The position numbers were made by a program, and so were the translations under genes. From Actinobacteria bacterium UBA2286 (lineage in GTDB: Bacteria; Actinomycetota; Coriobacteriia; Anaerosomatales; Anaerosomataceae), in the NCBI GenBank assembly GCA_002345925.1, contig DDWM01000061.1, positions 1-23,228 of the forward strand: a stretch of DNA of 23,228 bases, in the 5' to 3' direction. This document shows positions 5,653 to 13,913 of this stretch, one piece after another; the stretch's first letter is position 1; every line of letters begins with the position of its first letter. The notes below the pieces were generated by a model, which was not told where the DNA came from, did no database searches, and saw only the letters and a list, made by a program, of their open reading frames with translations.

Positions 5653-7887
5653 CTAGACCTCGGCGTCAGGGACCCGCTTCGCAGCAGGCTTGTCCTCAGC
5701 TGCGGCCGCAGCGGCCTGGTCACGCAGCTGCTGCTTCATGCTCGCCACCATCTCGGCCTGGGCCGGGTCGGCAATGCGCTCCGCTGCGGCTGTGAAATCG
5801 CCCAACTTGTCGGTGGCCATGAGCGACATTAGCAAGCCGAACGCGTTCATGTTCGCGCCGCTGTCGCCACTGCCGCCCTCTCCGCCGCCGCCCATGTTCA
5901 CGACCGTGCTCGGGACGATCGGCACCTTCGAGGTCTCGATCGCTGTGGCGAGCTTGGTCATGACGTCCTGCATGAGCTGGAGCTGCGGGCCGCCGTATGC
6001 CTTGACCTGCTCGTCGATGGCGATGGCCTTACCGATACCGACCTTGGCTTCCTTCTCCGCGTCGGCCGCAGCGATGAGCTTGACGCGCAAGGCGTCGGCC
6101 TCGCCGATCTTCTTCACGCGCGTTGCGTCAGCCTGAGCCATCAGCTCGACCTTCTGCGCGTCGGCTCCAGCCATCAGCTTGACCTTCTCGGCGTCGCCGG
6201 ATGCAAGCGTCTTGACGCGGTCGGCGTCGGCCTTGGCGAGCGTGCGCACGCGCTCGGCATCCTGAACGGCACGCTGCAGGTCGGCGCGGGCCTGGTTCTC
6301 CTGCACCTGGATGTTGATCTGCGACTGCGTGAGCGCGGTCTGCTGCTCGGCCACGGACTGCGCCTCTTTGAGCTCGCGTTCTTTGTCGGCAGCGATGCGC
6401 TGCTTCTCGAACGTCTCCAGCTTCTCGTACGCGATCTGGCGGTCGCGAAGCTGCATCAGGATGGTCTCGATCTTGTCATCGCCGGCCGCTGAGTGCGGCG
6501 TGCCGATAAGAACCTCTTCAAGCTCGAGGTTGTAGTGACCGAACTTCTCCTGCATCTCGGTCGAGGAGTTCTTCTGTATCTCGGAGCGCTGCTGTATGAG
6601 CTCGATGATCGTCTTCGTCTGTCCGATGTTCTTGAAGTATGCGGACACCATCGGATCGAGCGTCTGGTTGACGAGCATCTTTATGTCACCGAAGCGCTGG
6701 ATAACGAGCGGTGCCTTCTTGTAGTCGATGTGGATAACCACCGACAGAGGCAGAAGTGGCTCGAATGCGTCCTTGGTGATCAGGTTGACCTCTGCCAGGT
6801 TCTCATCGTAGTGGTGCTCGCCGACCTCACCGCGCACCCACTTGAGGATGATGTTCGTCGTCGGGACCATGACGATCGAGCCAGCGTACATGTTGAATGC
6901 GTACTTGCCGGGCAGAAGCGCCTCGTTCCAGACACCGCGGTTCCCTGGTGCGACCAGCTCGCCATGGCGGTACTCCTCGCCGGAGGTATCGGTTCCCTTG
7001 GGACCTATGTAGCTGACCACGACGCCTGCGAAACCGACGGCGACGGTCACCTTAGGGATAACTTCGACGGTACCGAACAACCGGTTGATGAAGTACGTGC
7101 CCTCGGTGAGCACCTGGTACTGACGACCGCGATAGCCTCCTGCTGCCAAGAACTTCTCGGGGTTCTGGAAGTTGTTGTGATAGTTCGGATCGTCGGCCTG
7201 GTCGCCAACAGCGGGCGCGATGATGTCGCCCATAGGCAGCGAGGGACCGTCGTGAATGGTGACGATACCTGTCTTGTCGTCCGCACCCCGGATTATCACG
7301 GGATCGAACCCGCCAAGACTATGGAGATACGTGGCCATCGACGAGATGGTCATCTCCTCTTCCTTGCTGCCCATCGGCAGGAAGAAGGTGCGGCTCTCCG
7401 TGATGACTACGAACTGCGCCAGGTTGAATGCATATGTACCTTCACGCAGGATCGCTCGCTGCGGACCACGCTGGCCGCCGTTGGCGAAGAACGCCTGCAC
7501 GTCCTGGAAGTAGTTGCAGTCGACCAGCCGCGCGAGAGTCTGCTCAGGCTCGAGCGGTTCTCCGTCACGCGAGAACACGTAGCCGATCTTACCCTGCGGA
7601 ATGGTGATGAGCGGCATCACGTGCACTCGGTACATGAGCGGAGTGCGGAAGTGGATGCCACCTCGAAGCACGCTAGGCTGATATCCCGCCTCACCCTTGA
7701 GCGCGATGATGTTGTCTTTAAGCGAACCCTTGGGAGACCACCACTTCTCCATGATTCCAACACGGTCGGATCGTATGATCCGCACACCAACCAAGAACCA
7801 GAGCACCCAGAACACAACGAACAGTCCGAAGATCACTGCTCCGGCTGCCCCGATGGTACCGACGACAGTTTCCACAAGCCCCCCCAT
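5653..7887 (-). CDS. SPFH/flotillin-like membrane protein with hendecad coiled-coil repeats
   Basis: This 744-residue protein has one N-terminal membrane segment (about residues 12-36). A long Band 7/SPFH region follows, and then a coiled coil containing seven consecutive 11-residue repeats of the type A-x-A-D-A-x-x-V-x-x-L (540-616). After the conserved AIAIDEQVKAYGGPQLQLMQDVMTKLATAIE segment typical of flotillin-like proteins come a Gly-rich linker (about 665-680) and an Ala-rich C-terminus. SPFH proteins form large membrane-associated cages that organise membrane microdomains; the substrate here is unknown. It is longer than E. coli YqiK or Bacillus FloT-type proteins because of an enlarged middle region. 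The ATG at 7887 lacks a strong ribosome site. The downstream hairpin at 5601-5630 marks the likely end of the transcript. No NfeD partner gene is adjacent. Confidence 0.85.
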   Translation of the reverse strand: MGGLVETVVGTIGAAGAVIFGLFVVFWVLWFLVGVRIIRSDRVGIMEKWWSPKGSLKDNIIALKGEAGYQPSVLRGGIHFRTPLMYRVHVMPLITIPQGKIGYVFSRDGEPLEPEQTLARLVDCNYFQDVQAFFANGGQRGPQRAILREGTYAFNLAQFVVITESRTFFLPMGSKEEEMTISSMATYLHSLGGFDPVIIRGADDKTGIVTIHDGPSLPMGDIIAPAVGDQADDPNYHNNFQNPEKFLAAGGYRGRQYQVLTEGTYFINRLFGTVEVIPKVTVAVGFAGVVVSYIGPKGTDTSGEEYRHGELVAPGNRGVWNEALLPGKYAFNMYAGSIVMVPTTNIILKWVRGEVGEHHYDENLAEVNLITKDAFEPLLPLSVVIHIDYKKAPLVIQRFGDIKMLVNQTLDPMVSAYFKNIGQTKTIIELIQQRSEIQKNSSTEMQEKFGHYNLELEEVLIGTPHSAAGDDKIETILMQLRDRQIAYEKLETFEKQRIAADKERELKEAQSVAEQQTALTQSQINIQVQENQARADLQRAVQDAERVRTLAKADADRVKTLASGDAEKVKLMAGADAQKVELMAQADATRVKKIGEADALRVKLIAAADAEKEAKVGIGKAIAIDEQVKAYGGPQLQLMQDVMTKLATAIETSKVPIVPSTVVNMGGGGEGGSGDSGANMNAFGLLMSLMATDKLGDFTAAAERIADPAQAEMVASMKQQLRDQAAAAAAEDKPAAKRVPDAEV

Positions 7888-7943
7888 TCATCTTGTGCGC
7901 GTCATGCGACGAACACGAGTCTACACGCAATCTATGACTTTTT

Positions 7944-7977
7944 GGCGCGCGAAATCTGCGCCACTGGCAGGCGCGCC
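7944..7977. repeat. Bulged inverted repeat between the DUF2177 and SPFH genes
   Basis: GGCGCGC (7944-7950) pairs with GCGCGCC (7971-7977), and inside it CTGC (7956-7959) pairs with GCAG (7967-7970), leaving a 5-base bulge and a 7-base loop. No T-run follows on either strand (the + strand has TTTTT before it). It could be a weak structured leader of the SPFH transcript or have no function. Confidence 0.3.
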
Positions 7978-8003
7978 TACGCTAGCGGGTTATGCGGCCG
8001 GCC

Positions 8004-8411
8004 TCACCCTAGCCAGCGTGCGACGAAGTACCCGGCGGTCGACACGACCGCGGTAAGGGTGGTGCCCCAAACCATGTCGACAACCGCGACCACAGTAGGC
8101 CAGCCCACAAGGGTCGACAGGTTCGTTATGTCGTAAGTCCCATACGCGACCAACCCGAGCAGCGCACCGCCGAGAACCGCCTGCATGAGCGAGCCCTTCT
8201 CGGCGGCGGGAAGGACAACCAGCACGAGCGCTCCCACTACGTATACGAGATAGAAAAGCAGCGCCACGCCAAGGTCGGGCGACGGACGCATCATGTCGCC
8301 GAGCTGCTTGCGGTAGAAGCGGTCGCCCATCGTCGACAGCCACACAAAATCGATGCCGAGAAAGACAACCACCGTGATGACGTAGAGGCCGATCATTTTG
8401 AGCGGTGACAT
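8004..8411 (-). CDS. DUF2177 family small membrane protein
   Basis: This 135-residue protein has four predicted membrane helices (about residues 5-24, 48-68, 75-93 and 107-130). It carries the DUF2177 pattern: an N-terminal DFVWL, a central GALLGLVAYGTYDITNLSTL, and GWP...VVDMVWGTTLTAVVS near the end. The biochemical function of this family is unknown. The start is well supported: AGGAGG lies eight bases before the ATG at 8411. It is 116 bases upstream of the SPFH gene on the same strand, so co-transcription is possible, although a bulged hairpin lies between them. There are no charged catalytic clusters outside the membrane, so a structural or small-molecule role is as likely as an enzymatic one. 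Confidence 0.85.
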   Translation of the reverse strand: MSPLKMIGLYVITVVVFLGIDFVWLSTMGDRFYRKQLGDMMRPSPDLGVALLFYLVYVVGALVLVVLPAAEKGSLMQAVLGGALLGLVAYGTYDITNLSTLVGWPTVVAVVDMVWGTTLTAVVSTAGYFVARWLG

Positions 8412-8662
8412 GCGTGCATCCTCCTAAGTGGACATCAAACATGTAGATACCCATCGAGAGCGTCGCGATTCACCAGATTCTTGTGTAGAGATCCGTCCGT
8501 GTGATGCCGCCCACACCTCGGCGAGGCTTGCCCGCCCTGCCTGAGCACGACGATGGCATCTAGGCACAGATGTCGTATGCCGGTCGTCGAGCGGCACTCC
8601 ACAAGACGGGTCGTAACGCCGATAGTTGTGGGTAGGACTAGTACTGCCTAAGGAGCATGCAC

Positions 8663-9250
8663 ATGAAACGATCCCTGTTCTTCATCCTCGCAGTTGTCCT
8701 CATCGCTGCGCTTATGTCGCCGACGCTCGCGTTCGCAGGCAAGGACAACGGCAAGGGCAACGCCGGAGGCAAAGACAAGGCCGCTAAGGCGGCTTCCGCA
8801 CCTCAGGCGTCGGAGAAGGCCGAGCCAAAGGACAAGTCCGAAGCGAAGGCGGCCAAGTCGGCAGCGAAAGCCGAGCGCAAGGCCGACAAAGCACCCATGC
8901 AGGGCGAGGAAGGCATGGAGTCAGAAGATGCCACACCCCCCGCGTCTGGCGAGGCAAAGCGAGTAGCCCCGGGCAAGCTCAATGCGTTCGAGCGCATCAC
9001 GGCGAACATCGAGAAGTCGCTTGATAAGATCGCCGCTGGAACCAAGAAGCAAGTGCCGCCGGGACTCATGCGGGTCTGGCTCAAGTTCGCCGGTTGGCTC
9101 GGCGTGGATCCGTCAACGATGCCGCGTGCGGCCGACGGGCCGGACAGCAGCGAGCCAACAGGCACGGTAGAGCCCACAAGCACCGTCGAGCCGACCGCTA
9201 CAGTCGAGCCGACGGCCACCATCGATCCACCGTTGGAGCCTGCGCTCTAG
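8663..9250 (+). CDS. Secreted Lys/Ala-rich protein with TVEPT-repeat tail
   Basis: I do not recognise a named family. The 195-residue product has a clear signal peptide (MKRSLFFILAVVLIAALMSP then TLAFA, with cleavage likely after residue 25). A highly charged Lys/Ala/Glu region (26-100) follows, then a conserved-looking core (LNAFERITANIEKSLDKIAA, QVPPGLMRVWLKFAGWLGVDP). The tail is low-complexity with four six-residue units of the type xTVEPT (167-190). The tail resembles Thr/Pro-rich wall-spanning or O-glycosylated linkers. I chose the ATG at 8663 because AGGAG (8651-8655) is seven bases upstream; the ATG at 8657 is only one base from it. No LPXTG or lipobox is present. It stands alone and ends at a strong terminator. 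Confidence 0.75.
   Translation: MKRSLFFILAVVLIAALMSPTLAFAGKDNGKGNAGGKDKAAKAASAPQASEKAEPKDKSEAKAAKSAAKAERKADKAPMQGEEGMESEDATPPASGEAKRVAPGKLNAFERITANIEKSLDKIAAGTKKQVPPGLMRVWLKFAGWLGVDPSTMPRAADGPDSSEPTGTVEPTSTVEPTATVEPTATIDPPLEPAL
9161..9232 (+). repeat. Four 18-base tandem units encoding xTVEPT
   Basis: Four successive in-frame 18-base units encode GTVEPT, STVEPT, ATVEPT and ATIDPP at the C-terminus of the secreted protein. The DNA copies have diverged at third positions, so this is an older protein-level repeat rather than a recent slippage product. Confidence 0.7.
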
Positions 9251-9282
9251 GCCGAGGCCAACAGCACTCCCCGAACAACAGA

Positions 9283-9320
9283 AACAGCGGCTCCGTCGTT
9301 AGTCCGACGGAGCCGCTGTT
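9283..9320. terminator. Perfect 16-bp hairpin, bidirectional terminator
   Basis: The arms 9283-9298 (AACAGCGGCTCCGTCG) and 9305-9320 are perfect complements with a 6-base loop. GATTTCT follows on the + strand and, after the AACAGC arm, TTCTGTTGTT on the - strand. It sits between the secreted protein gene (+) and the convergent tRNA-Leu (-), so it probably stops transcription from both sides. Confidence 0.85.
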
Positions 9321-9328
9321 GATTTCTC

Positions 9329-9414
9329 TGGTGCGGGTGAAAGGAGTTGAACCTTCACGGGGTTGCCCCCACATGGACCTGAACCATGCGCGTCTGCCAT
9401 TCCGCCACACCCGC
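9329..9414 (-). tRNA. tRNA-Leu, anticodon CAG
   Basis: On the - strand the 5' GCGGGTG pairs with CACCCGC next to an encoded ACCA end. The D-arm reads GCGGAATGGCAGACGC. The anticodon stem is CATGG/CCATG with the loop TTCAGGT, giving the anticodon CAG (plus-strand 9379-9381). A long variable arm (GGGG CAA CCCC) and the T-loop TTCAACT complete a class II tRNA of 86 bases, as expected for leucine. It decodes CUG codons. The multiheme cytochrome gene ends 80 bases upstream on the same strand. Confidence 0.95.
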
Positions 9415-9494
9415 GTGTCGCGAATCCGAATGGTATCACACGCGCGCGAACAGAGGAACCTGCCGGAGCCCAAGTTCAAGTGCGCGCGGCCCTA

Positions 9495-12400
9495 CTACGG
9501 CTGCCACATCACGATGCTTGAGTTGGTGTGCCGAGCGTTGTTCATGCCGTGGCAGAACGCATCGCAGTCACGGTTCTGCCAATCTGCACCTGTCGGCCCG
9601 TGCGGTTCAGCGGTGAACCGGTCTGTCTCCCCATCCCATAACCACGTAGAGGCAGGGTCCAGCTTGTGGCTTGTGGAGCGCGTGTAAGGCGAGATATTAG
9701 CAGCGGGCAGCTCGTCTTGCCGCAGAAGCCTCGGCAGCAGCCAACCATGCGGCACGGCCACGTGGCATGAGGAACATGTGAAGTAGCCGTGCCGGTACAC
9801 AGAGTGCACGGAGTTGGACGCCCGGTTGTGGCAGCGCCCGCACAAGAAGGTGGTGTTCCATTCATCAAGCGTCGTCTGATACCACCGCTTGTAGGTCCCC
9901 GAGTAGCTATCGTAGACCCCGTCCGCCACAAGGTTGAACGGCGTCGAGGAACCGTGCGGCCCTGACACGCCGCCCTGGCTGGACGAATGACAATCGGTGC
10001 ACGTCAGCTGGCTGTTCTTCGTGAGACCTGAGCCAGACCTGAAGGCAGCCGCGTCCGACGGGAATGGCCAGGCGTAAGCGAGACCATCTGCCACGCCCTC
10101 CTTCGGCCAGCTGCTGCGCGATCCAACGATGTTGTGGCCGCTCTGGTTGGCGGGGTTGAATTCCCTTGCAAGGTCCGTCCCGCTGTAACTGAACGTGCCG
10201 GTGCCACCCAATGTGGGGTCCAAGGCTACTCTGAAGGTGAGACGCATGTCCGAGAGCGCAGTATGGCAGCGCAGGCAAACGTACGCTTCGTAACCGCCAG
10301 CGCTGGTCACCCTCGTTGCTTCGTAGCTCACGGCCGTCGTCCAGTTCGTCGGGCCCCACACCGGCGACACACCGGTTGCACCCACGAGCGCGGCACCGGC
10401 ATTGCTGCTCCCGGGAGTATGCGTCCCGGCCTTCGCAGCGTGCGGATCGTGGCAGTCAGCACATTCGATGTGCCGCGTCGACGAGTTCAGCGAGCCTTCT
10501 CGGCTGTCATGTTTACCGATGAAGCTCGCGACGTTGTGTCCGTAGGTCAAGCTCGTCGCAGTCGCCACATCCGGCGCTCCCGGCGCCTTGACTCCGAGCG
10601 TCCCATTGCCGTGACACTGTAGGCACAGGTTGGAGCCGCGCGCTGCCGAGCTGCTGTTGTCGCGCTCTCCTGCCACGCCTGCCGAAAAGCCAGCGGGGCG
10701 CGTCCACGCAAGCAGGCTCCGGTTGTCCGAGCCATGCGGATCGTGACACGTCTCACACAGCGCACGCGTGCCCGAGGTAGTGGAATGTCCTGACGACGCA
10801 TAGCTGACCCCTGAGGCCGACTTGTTCCAGCCCTTGAAAGCGAAGTAGCCCGTCATAGTCGAAAACGTCACGCTGTAGGGCACGAAGGATGACGCGGTCG
10901 CCGTCGCCACAGGCGCTGTGCCGTCGTGACATGTGAGGCAGAACTGCGTCGTCGTCCCGGTATATGCCGAGCGCGTGTCGTTGGGATCAGCCACACGCGA
11001 GACGTCCCAAACGCCGCTTCCCTCCTCGGCCAGATGCGTGTTGTGGCAGTTCACGCATGTGAGCGAGCCGCCGGTCGTGAACGACTCGTATTCTGTGGTC
11101 ATTCCGATTGAGTACATGACGGGCGAGCCATTGTGTAGCGGCGAGTAGAAATGAACCACGATACGCAGGCTCTCCCACTCGGATATGTCCAGATCACGCA
11201 CACTGACGGTCGCTCCAGTGAGGCCAGTGAAGCCTGGAACATCGCTCCAAACGCCGTCAGCCAATCCCTGGACGTCAAGCCTGACCTCGGTGCCTGACTG
11301 AATGTCGCCCACCCAGACGATATCGCCTAGCCGATAGACGCTGGCAGCGGGCGTGTAGGCATCGGTCGTGAAGGTGCCTTCTCCCAGATAGCCCGATCCG
11401 ATGAAGGGGCCAGGGTCAGACCAGGCGAATGCGAGCGACGTGCCCACCCCGTACCAGTCGTTTTCGGCGTAGAAGCCCCATTCGTTCCAGTTGCGATGGG
11501 AAGCAGCGTCAGCAACCGGGTCGGCCGGCACCGCGCGCCACGACAGATCCGGGCGACCGCCGCCCTGGATCGCATAGATCGTGCCGACGCCGTCCCACTC
11601 AAGCGCAGAGCCGTCGTCCATCTGATAGTAGCCCCACGTGAATGGGAAGCTGGGCGCCTCCCTGATCGCGGGGGTGGTGGCAAGCGCACTGATGAGCTGG
11701 GTCCGACCTGCGTTGGCCGAGTTGGTGCCGACGATGTAGATGTAGTCGTTGCCGCTGGAAGTGACGCGAGCCATGCGGTTGTGGCGTGCGGTTGTCGTGG
11801 AAAGAGTGACCTGCAATCCGGTGGACGTGAAGTCCGTCGCTCCCGACGCAGTCGATGGCGAATCCAGGTAGTAAAGGATGCCGTCGCCAGTTGCCCCGTT
11901 GCGGTTCACGACGAAAAGCCTGTCCGCCTGAGGCGAGTACGCGATCGTAGAGCCGATGCCAAGCCCGGTCTCCACACCGCTCACCGCGAAGCGGATACTC
12001 GAGGTCCAGGCGTCGGTCCCGTAGCTCCACTTCATGATCTCGGCGCTGCCTTCACCGGCTGAGTAGAACGCGACCCCGTGCACGGTATCGACGTCACTGT
12101 CCGCGCCAGTGCCGATCGCACTGGGAGTAGGCGAGGCAGTAGCAAGAACGCCGTTGCCGCTGTTGGCCGGCGGAGTGTATTTCCAGCGAGTGGTGGTCCC
12201 AACACCGGCGGACTCGCCTTGCGTGATGTAGATCTTTCCGTCCACGTTGAGCGAGGTCGAGCCGGAACCCGGGTCGGCCGGATCGGGCGGGTCGAAGCCT
12301 TTGTTCGCAACCGAACCGACGTCGAAGGTGTAAAGCGACGTCGTGTTTATGTAGCCGAGGTTGAGCGGGTCGTAGTCGCGCTCCACAGATGAGCTGTACT

Positions 12401-13748
12401 TCAGCATCACGTACGGCGGATCCCCGTAGTCCGGATCGCCCGCCCATACGTTAAGGTTCACAGTCGCAGCGGTGTTGAACTCAACCTCGGAGTCCAACAA
12501 GAAGGCGGCCTGCGACTTAGCGGCATACCCGCCTCCGGTCGATAGGTACGGGTGGCTCGATGTGCTCGTGAACTCGCTCCATACATCGCGATCGTTCCAC
12601 GTGTAGGGCTTACCGTCGCCACGATCCGGCTCGACGCCCTTGAAAACCTGCTCCGAGTGACACTTGAAGCACAGGCCACTCTCGGCATTGCCCGTGCCCG
12701 ACGTCCCGCTGTCGCGGTAGTCGACCAAGCCTGCCACAGGCGACGCATGCTCTGCGTGACACACCTGGCATTGCGTGGATGCGCCAGCCGTGGCAGGAAC
12801 GTTGGCCGCGCTATGTGCCGAGGCGACATATCCGCTCTCATGATCTCCGGCGGCCGCAGCATATGCGCTTGAGCCGGCAACCTCTGCTATCAGTGAGCCA
12901 TCAGTGCCGTGGCAGCCAAAGCAGAAGTCATTCTCCAGCGGTGACGCTTGAGTCCCGAAGAGCCACTCCGGCCCGGGGGACGACTTGGTTCGCAGAAGGT
13001 TCGGGAAGCTGAGTTCCGGCAGCGCGTTGAACGGTCGGCGATGCGGGGTGTGACAGGCGGTGCACTCCTGCTCGGTGGAGATCATCGATGCGTTTCGGTG
13101 CTGGGAGCCGGTCGCCGGCAGAGGCGTCACCGTCTCATCGTAGAATTGCGCCTGGATATCGCTTGCTGCCGCGAAGCCGTAGCTTCGCGATTCATTGGTC
13201 ATCCCGTGGCACCGATAGCAACCGTCCGCACCGGCCGCACCGAGAACCGACCTGCCGCTCGAAACAGCATGGGGCTCGTGGCACACTTCGCACGAGCTGA
13301 CGTTATCGGCTACGGCAGCTCCGTGAGGATTAGGGCTGACACTACCGGTAATCCAGCGCTGGCCGTCTTTGACCGCGACAACCGCGTAGTAAGACTGGAA
13401 TCCAGAGGAGGCCTCATCCGAAGCGGGAGGAACGATGATCGAACGCGTTCCTGCAGGCGTGGACGTTGCCAGCGTGGCGGGGCCGATATCGGCAAGCTTC
13501 AGCGGCGTTGCGCCACGATGAACCTCGTAGCCGTCAGGCTCCTCACCATCGAACACCCACGTAGCTCGTACCGACGATCCCTGGTGCACGCGCACAGTGA
13601 GATCGCGCACTGCGCTCTCGGAAGGCGAGGGTGGCTCAAAGGCCGAGACCGCCGAGACAACTGCGAACAGACCCGCGATTATCAGCAGGACAGTAGGTGC
13701 CGATGGACGACGCAGGCGAGCGATCCTCAACATTTGCAAGTAAGACAC
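9495..13748 (-). CDS. Large multiheme c-type cytochrome, 15 CxxCH plus one CxxxCH
   Basis: This 1417-residue exported protein should carry up to 16 covalently bound hemes. An N-terminal hydrophobic segment (about 18-36, ending VSAVSAFE) acts as signal peptide or anchor. A fibronectin III-like domain follows (about 45-120, TWVFDGEEPDGYEVHRG). Six CxxCH motifs lie at about 153-364, then about 530 residues without any cysteine, then nine CxxCH and a terminal CDAFCH (1395-1400). Several motifs continue as CxxCHxPH, the doubled-CxxCH style. The middle region is rich in beta-type repeats (IMKWSYGTDAWTSS, DRLFVVNRNGATGDGILYYL) and may be a propeller. Such proteins move electrons across or beyond the envelope; the partner is unknown. 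The start is GTG at 13748 with no clear ribosome site; an ATG at 13733 is possible. No sortase or S-layer anchor was seen. Confidence 0.9.
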   Translation of the reverse strand: MSYLQMLRIARLRRPSAPTVLLIIAGLFAVVSAVSAFEPPSPSESAVRDLTVRVHQGSSVRATWVFDGEEPDGYEVHRGATPLKLADIGPATLATSTPAGTRSIIVPPASDEASSGFQSYYAVVAVKDGQRWITGSVSPNPHGAAVADNVSSCEVCHEPHAVSSGRSVLGAAGADGCYRCHGMTNESRSYGFAAASDIQAQFYDETVTPLPATGSQHRNASMISTEQECTACHTPHRRPFNALPELSFPNLLRTKSSPGPEWLFGTQASPLENDFCFGCHGTDGSLIAEVAGSSAYAAAAGDHESGYVASAHSAANVPATAGASTQCQVCHAEHASPVAGLVDYRDSGTSGTGNAESGLCFKCHSEQVFKGVEPDRGDGKPYTWNDRDVWSEFTSTSSHPYLSTGGGYAAKSQAAFLLDSEVEFNTAATVNLNVWAGDPDYGDPPYVMLKYSSSVERDYDPLNLGYINTTSLYTFDVGSVANKGFDPPDPADPGSGSTSLNVDGKIYITQGESAGVGTTTRWKYTPPANSGNGVLATASPTPSAIGTGADSDVDTVHGVAFYSAGEGSAEIMKWSYGTDAWTSSIRFAVSGVETGLGIGSTIAYSPQADRLFVVNRNGATGDGILYYLDSPSTASGATDFTSTGLQVTLSTTTARHNRMARVTSSGNDYIYIVGTNSANAGRTQLISALATTPAIREAPSFPFTWGYYQMDDGSALEWDGVGTIYAIQGGGRPDLSWRAVPADPVADAASHRNWNEWGFYAENDWYGVGTSLAFAWSDPGPFIGSGYLGEGTFTTDAYTPAASVYRLGDIVWVGDIQSGTEVRLDVQGLADGVWSDVPGFTGLTGATVSVRDLDISEWESLRIVVHFYSPLHNGSPVMYSIGMTTEYESFTTGGSLTCVNCHNTHLAEEGSGVWDVSRVADPNDTRSAYTGTTTQFCLTCHDGTAPVATATASSFVPYSVTFSTMTGYFAFKGWNKSASGVSYASSGHSTTSGTRALCETCHDPHGSDNRSLLAWTRPAGFSAGVAGERDNSSSAARGSNLCLQCHGNGTLGVKAPGAPDVATATSLTYGHNVASFIGKHDSREGSLNSSTRHIECADCHDPHAAKAGTHTPGSSNAGAALVGATGVSPVWGPTNWTTAVSYEATRVTSAGGYEAYVCLRCHTALSDMRLTFRVALDPTLGGTGTFSYSGTDLAREFNPANQSGHNIVGSRSSWPKEGVADGLAYAWPFPSDAAAFRSGSGLTKNSQLTCTDCHSSSQGGVSGPHGSSTPFNLVADGVYDSYSGTYKRWYQTTLDEWNTTFLCGRCHNRASNSVHSVYRHGYFTCSSCHVAVPHGWLLPRLLRQDELPAANISPYTRSTSHKLDPASTWLWDGETDRFTAEPHGPTGADWQNRDCDAFCHGMNNARHTNSSIVMWQP

Positions 13749-13812
13749 CCTGTCCGAGACGGTCCCAAGCAGTCATCGTAAGCCGTCTTCAGTCCCATTC
13801 AGTATTTTGTGC

Positions 13813-13841
13813 AGCATAGCAATTCGTTAGCTGCTTAACAA
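13813..13841 (-). promoter_or_regulatory. Candidate promoter of the multiheme cytochrome gene
   Basis: On the - strand TTGTTA (13841-13836) and TATGCT (13818-13813) are 17 bases apart. Transcription would begin near 13806, giving a leader of about 58 bases. The spacer holds an imperfect dyad (GTTAaGCaGCTAAC) that could bind a regulator. The evidence is pattern matching only. Confidence 0.4.
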
Positions 13842-13913
13842 ACATCCTCCGCGCTCGCGGGTACGAGGGCTCTGGCCAACACCAGCTCTCTCCGGAGGCG
13901 TAGACTGCATCTA

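Noticed and set aside
6493..8136. Long + strand open frame opposite the SPFH gene (547 codons)
   Set aside because: It is antisense to a clear SPFH protein, has no recognisable motif, and its length follows from high GC and biased codon use on the other strand.
8440..8640. Possible small RNA or riboswitch in the 245-base gap before the secreted protein
   Set aside because: Only short imperfect repeats (GGCATCT...AGATGTC) were found; no known riboswitch core or terminator was recognised.
9415..9494. Promoter for tRNA-Leu in the gap after the cytochrome gene
   Set aside because: GATACC/TACCAT are weak -10 candidates with no matching -35; the tRNA may be read from upstream transcription.
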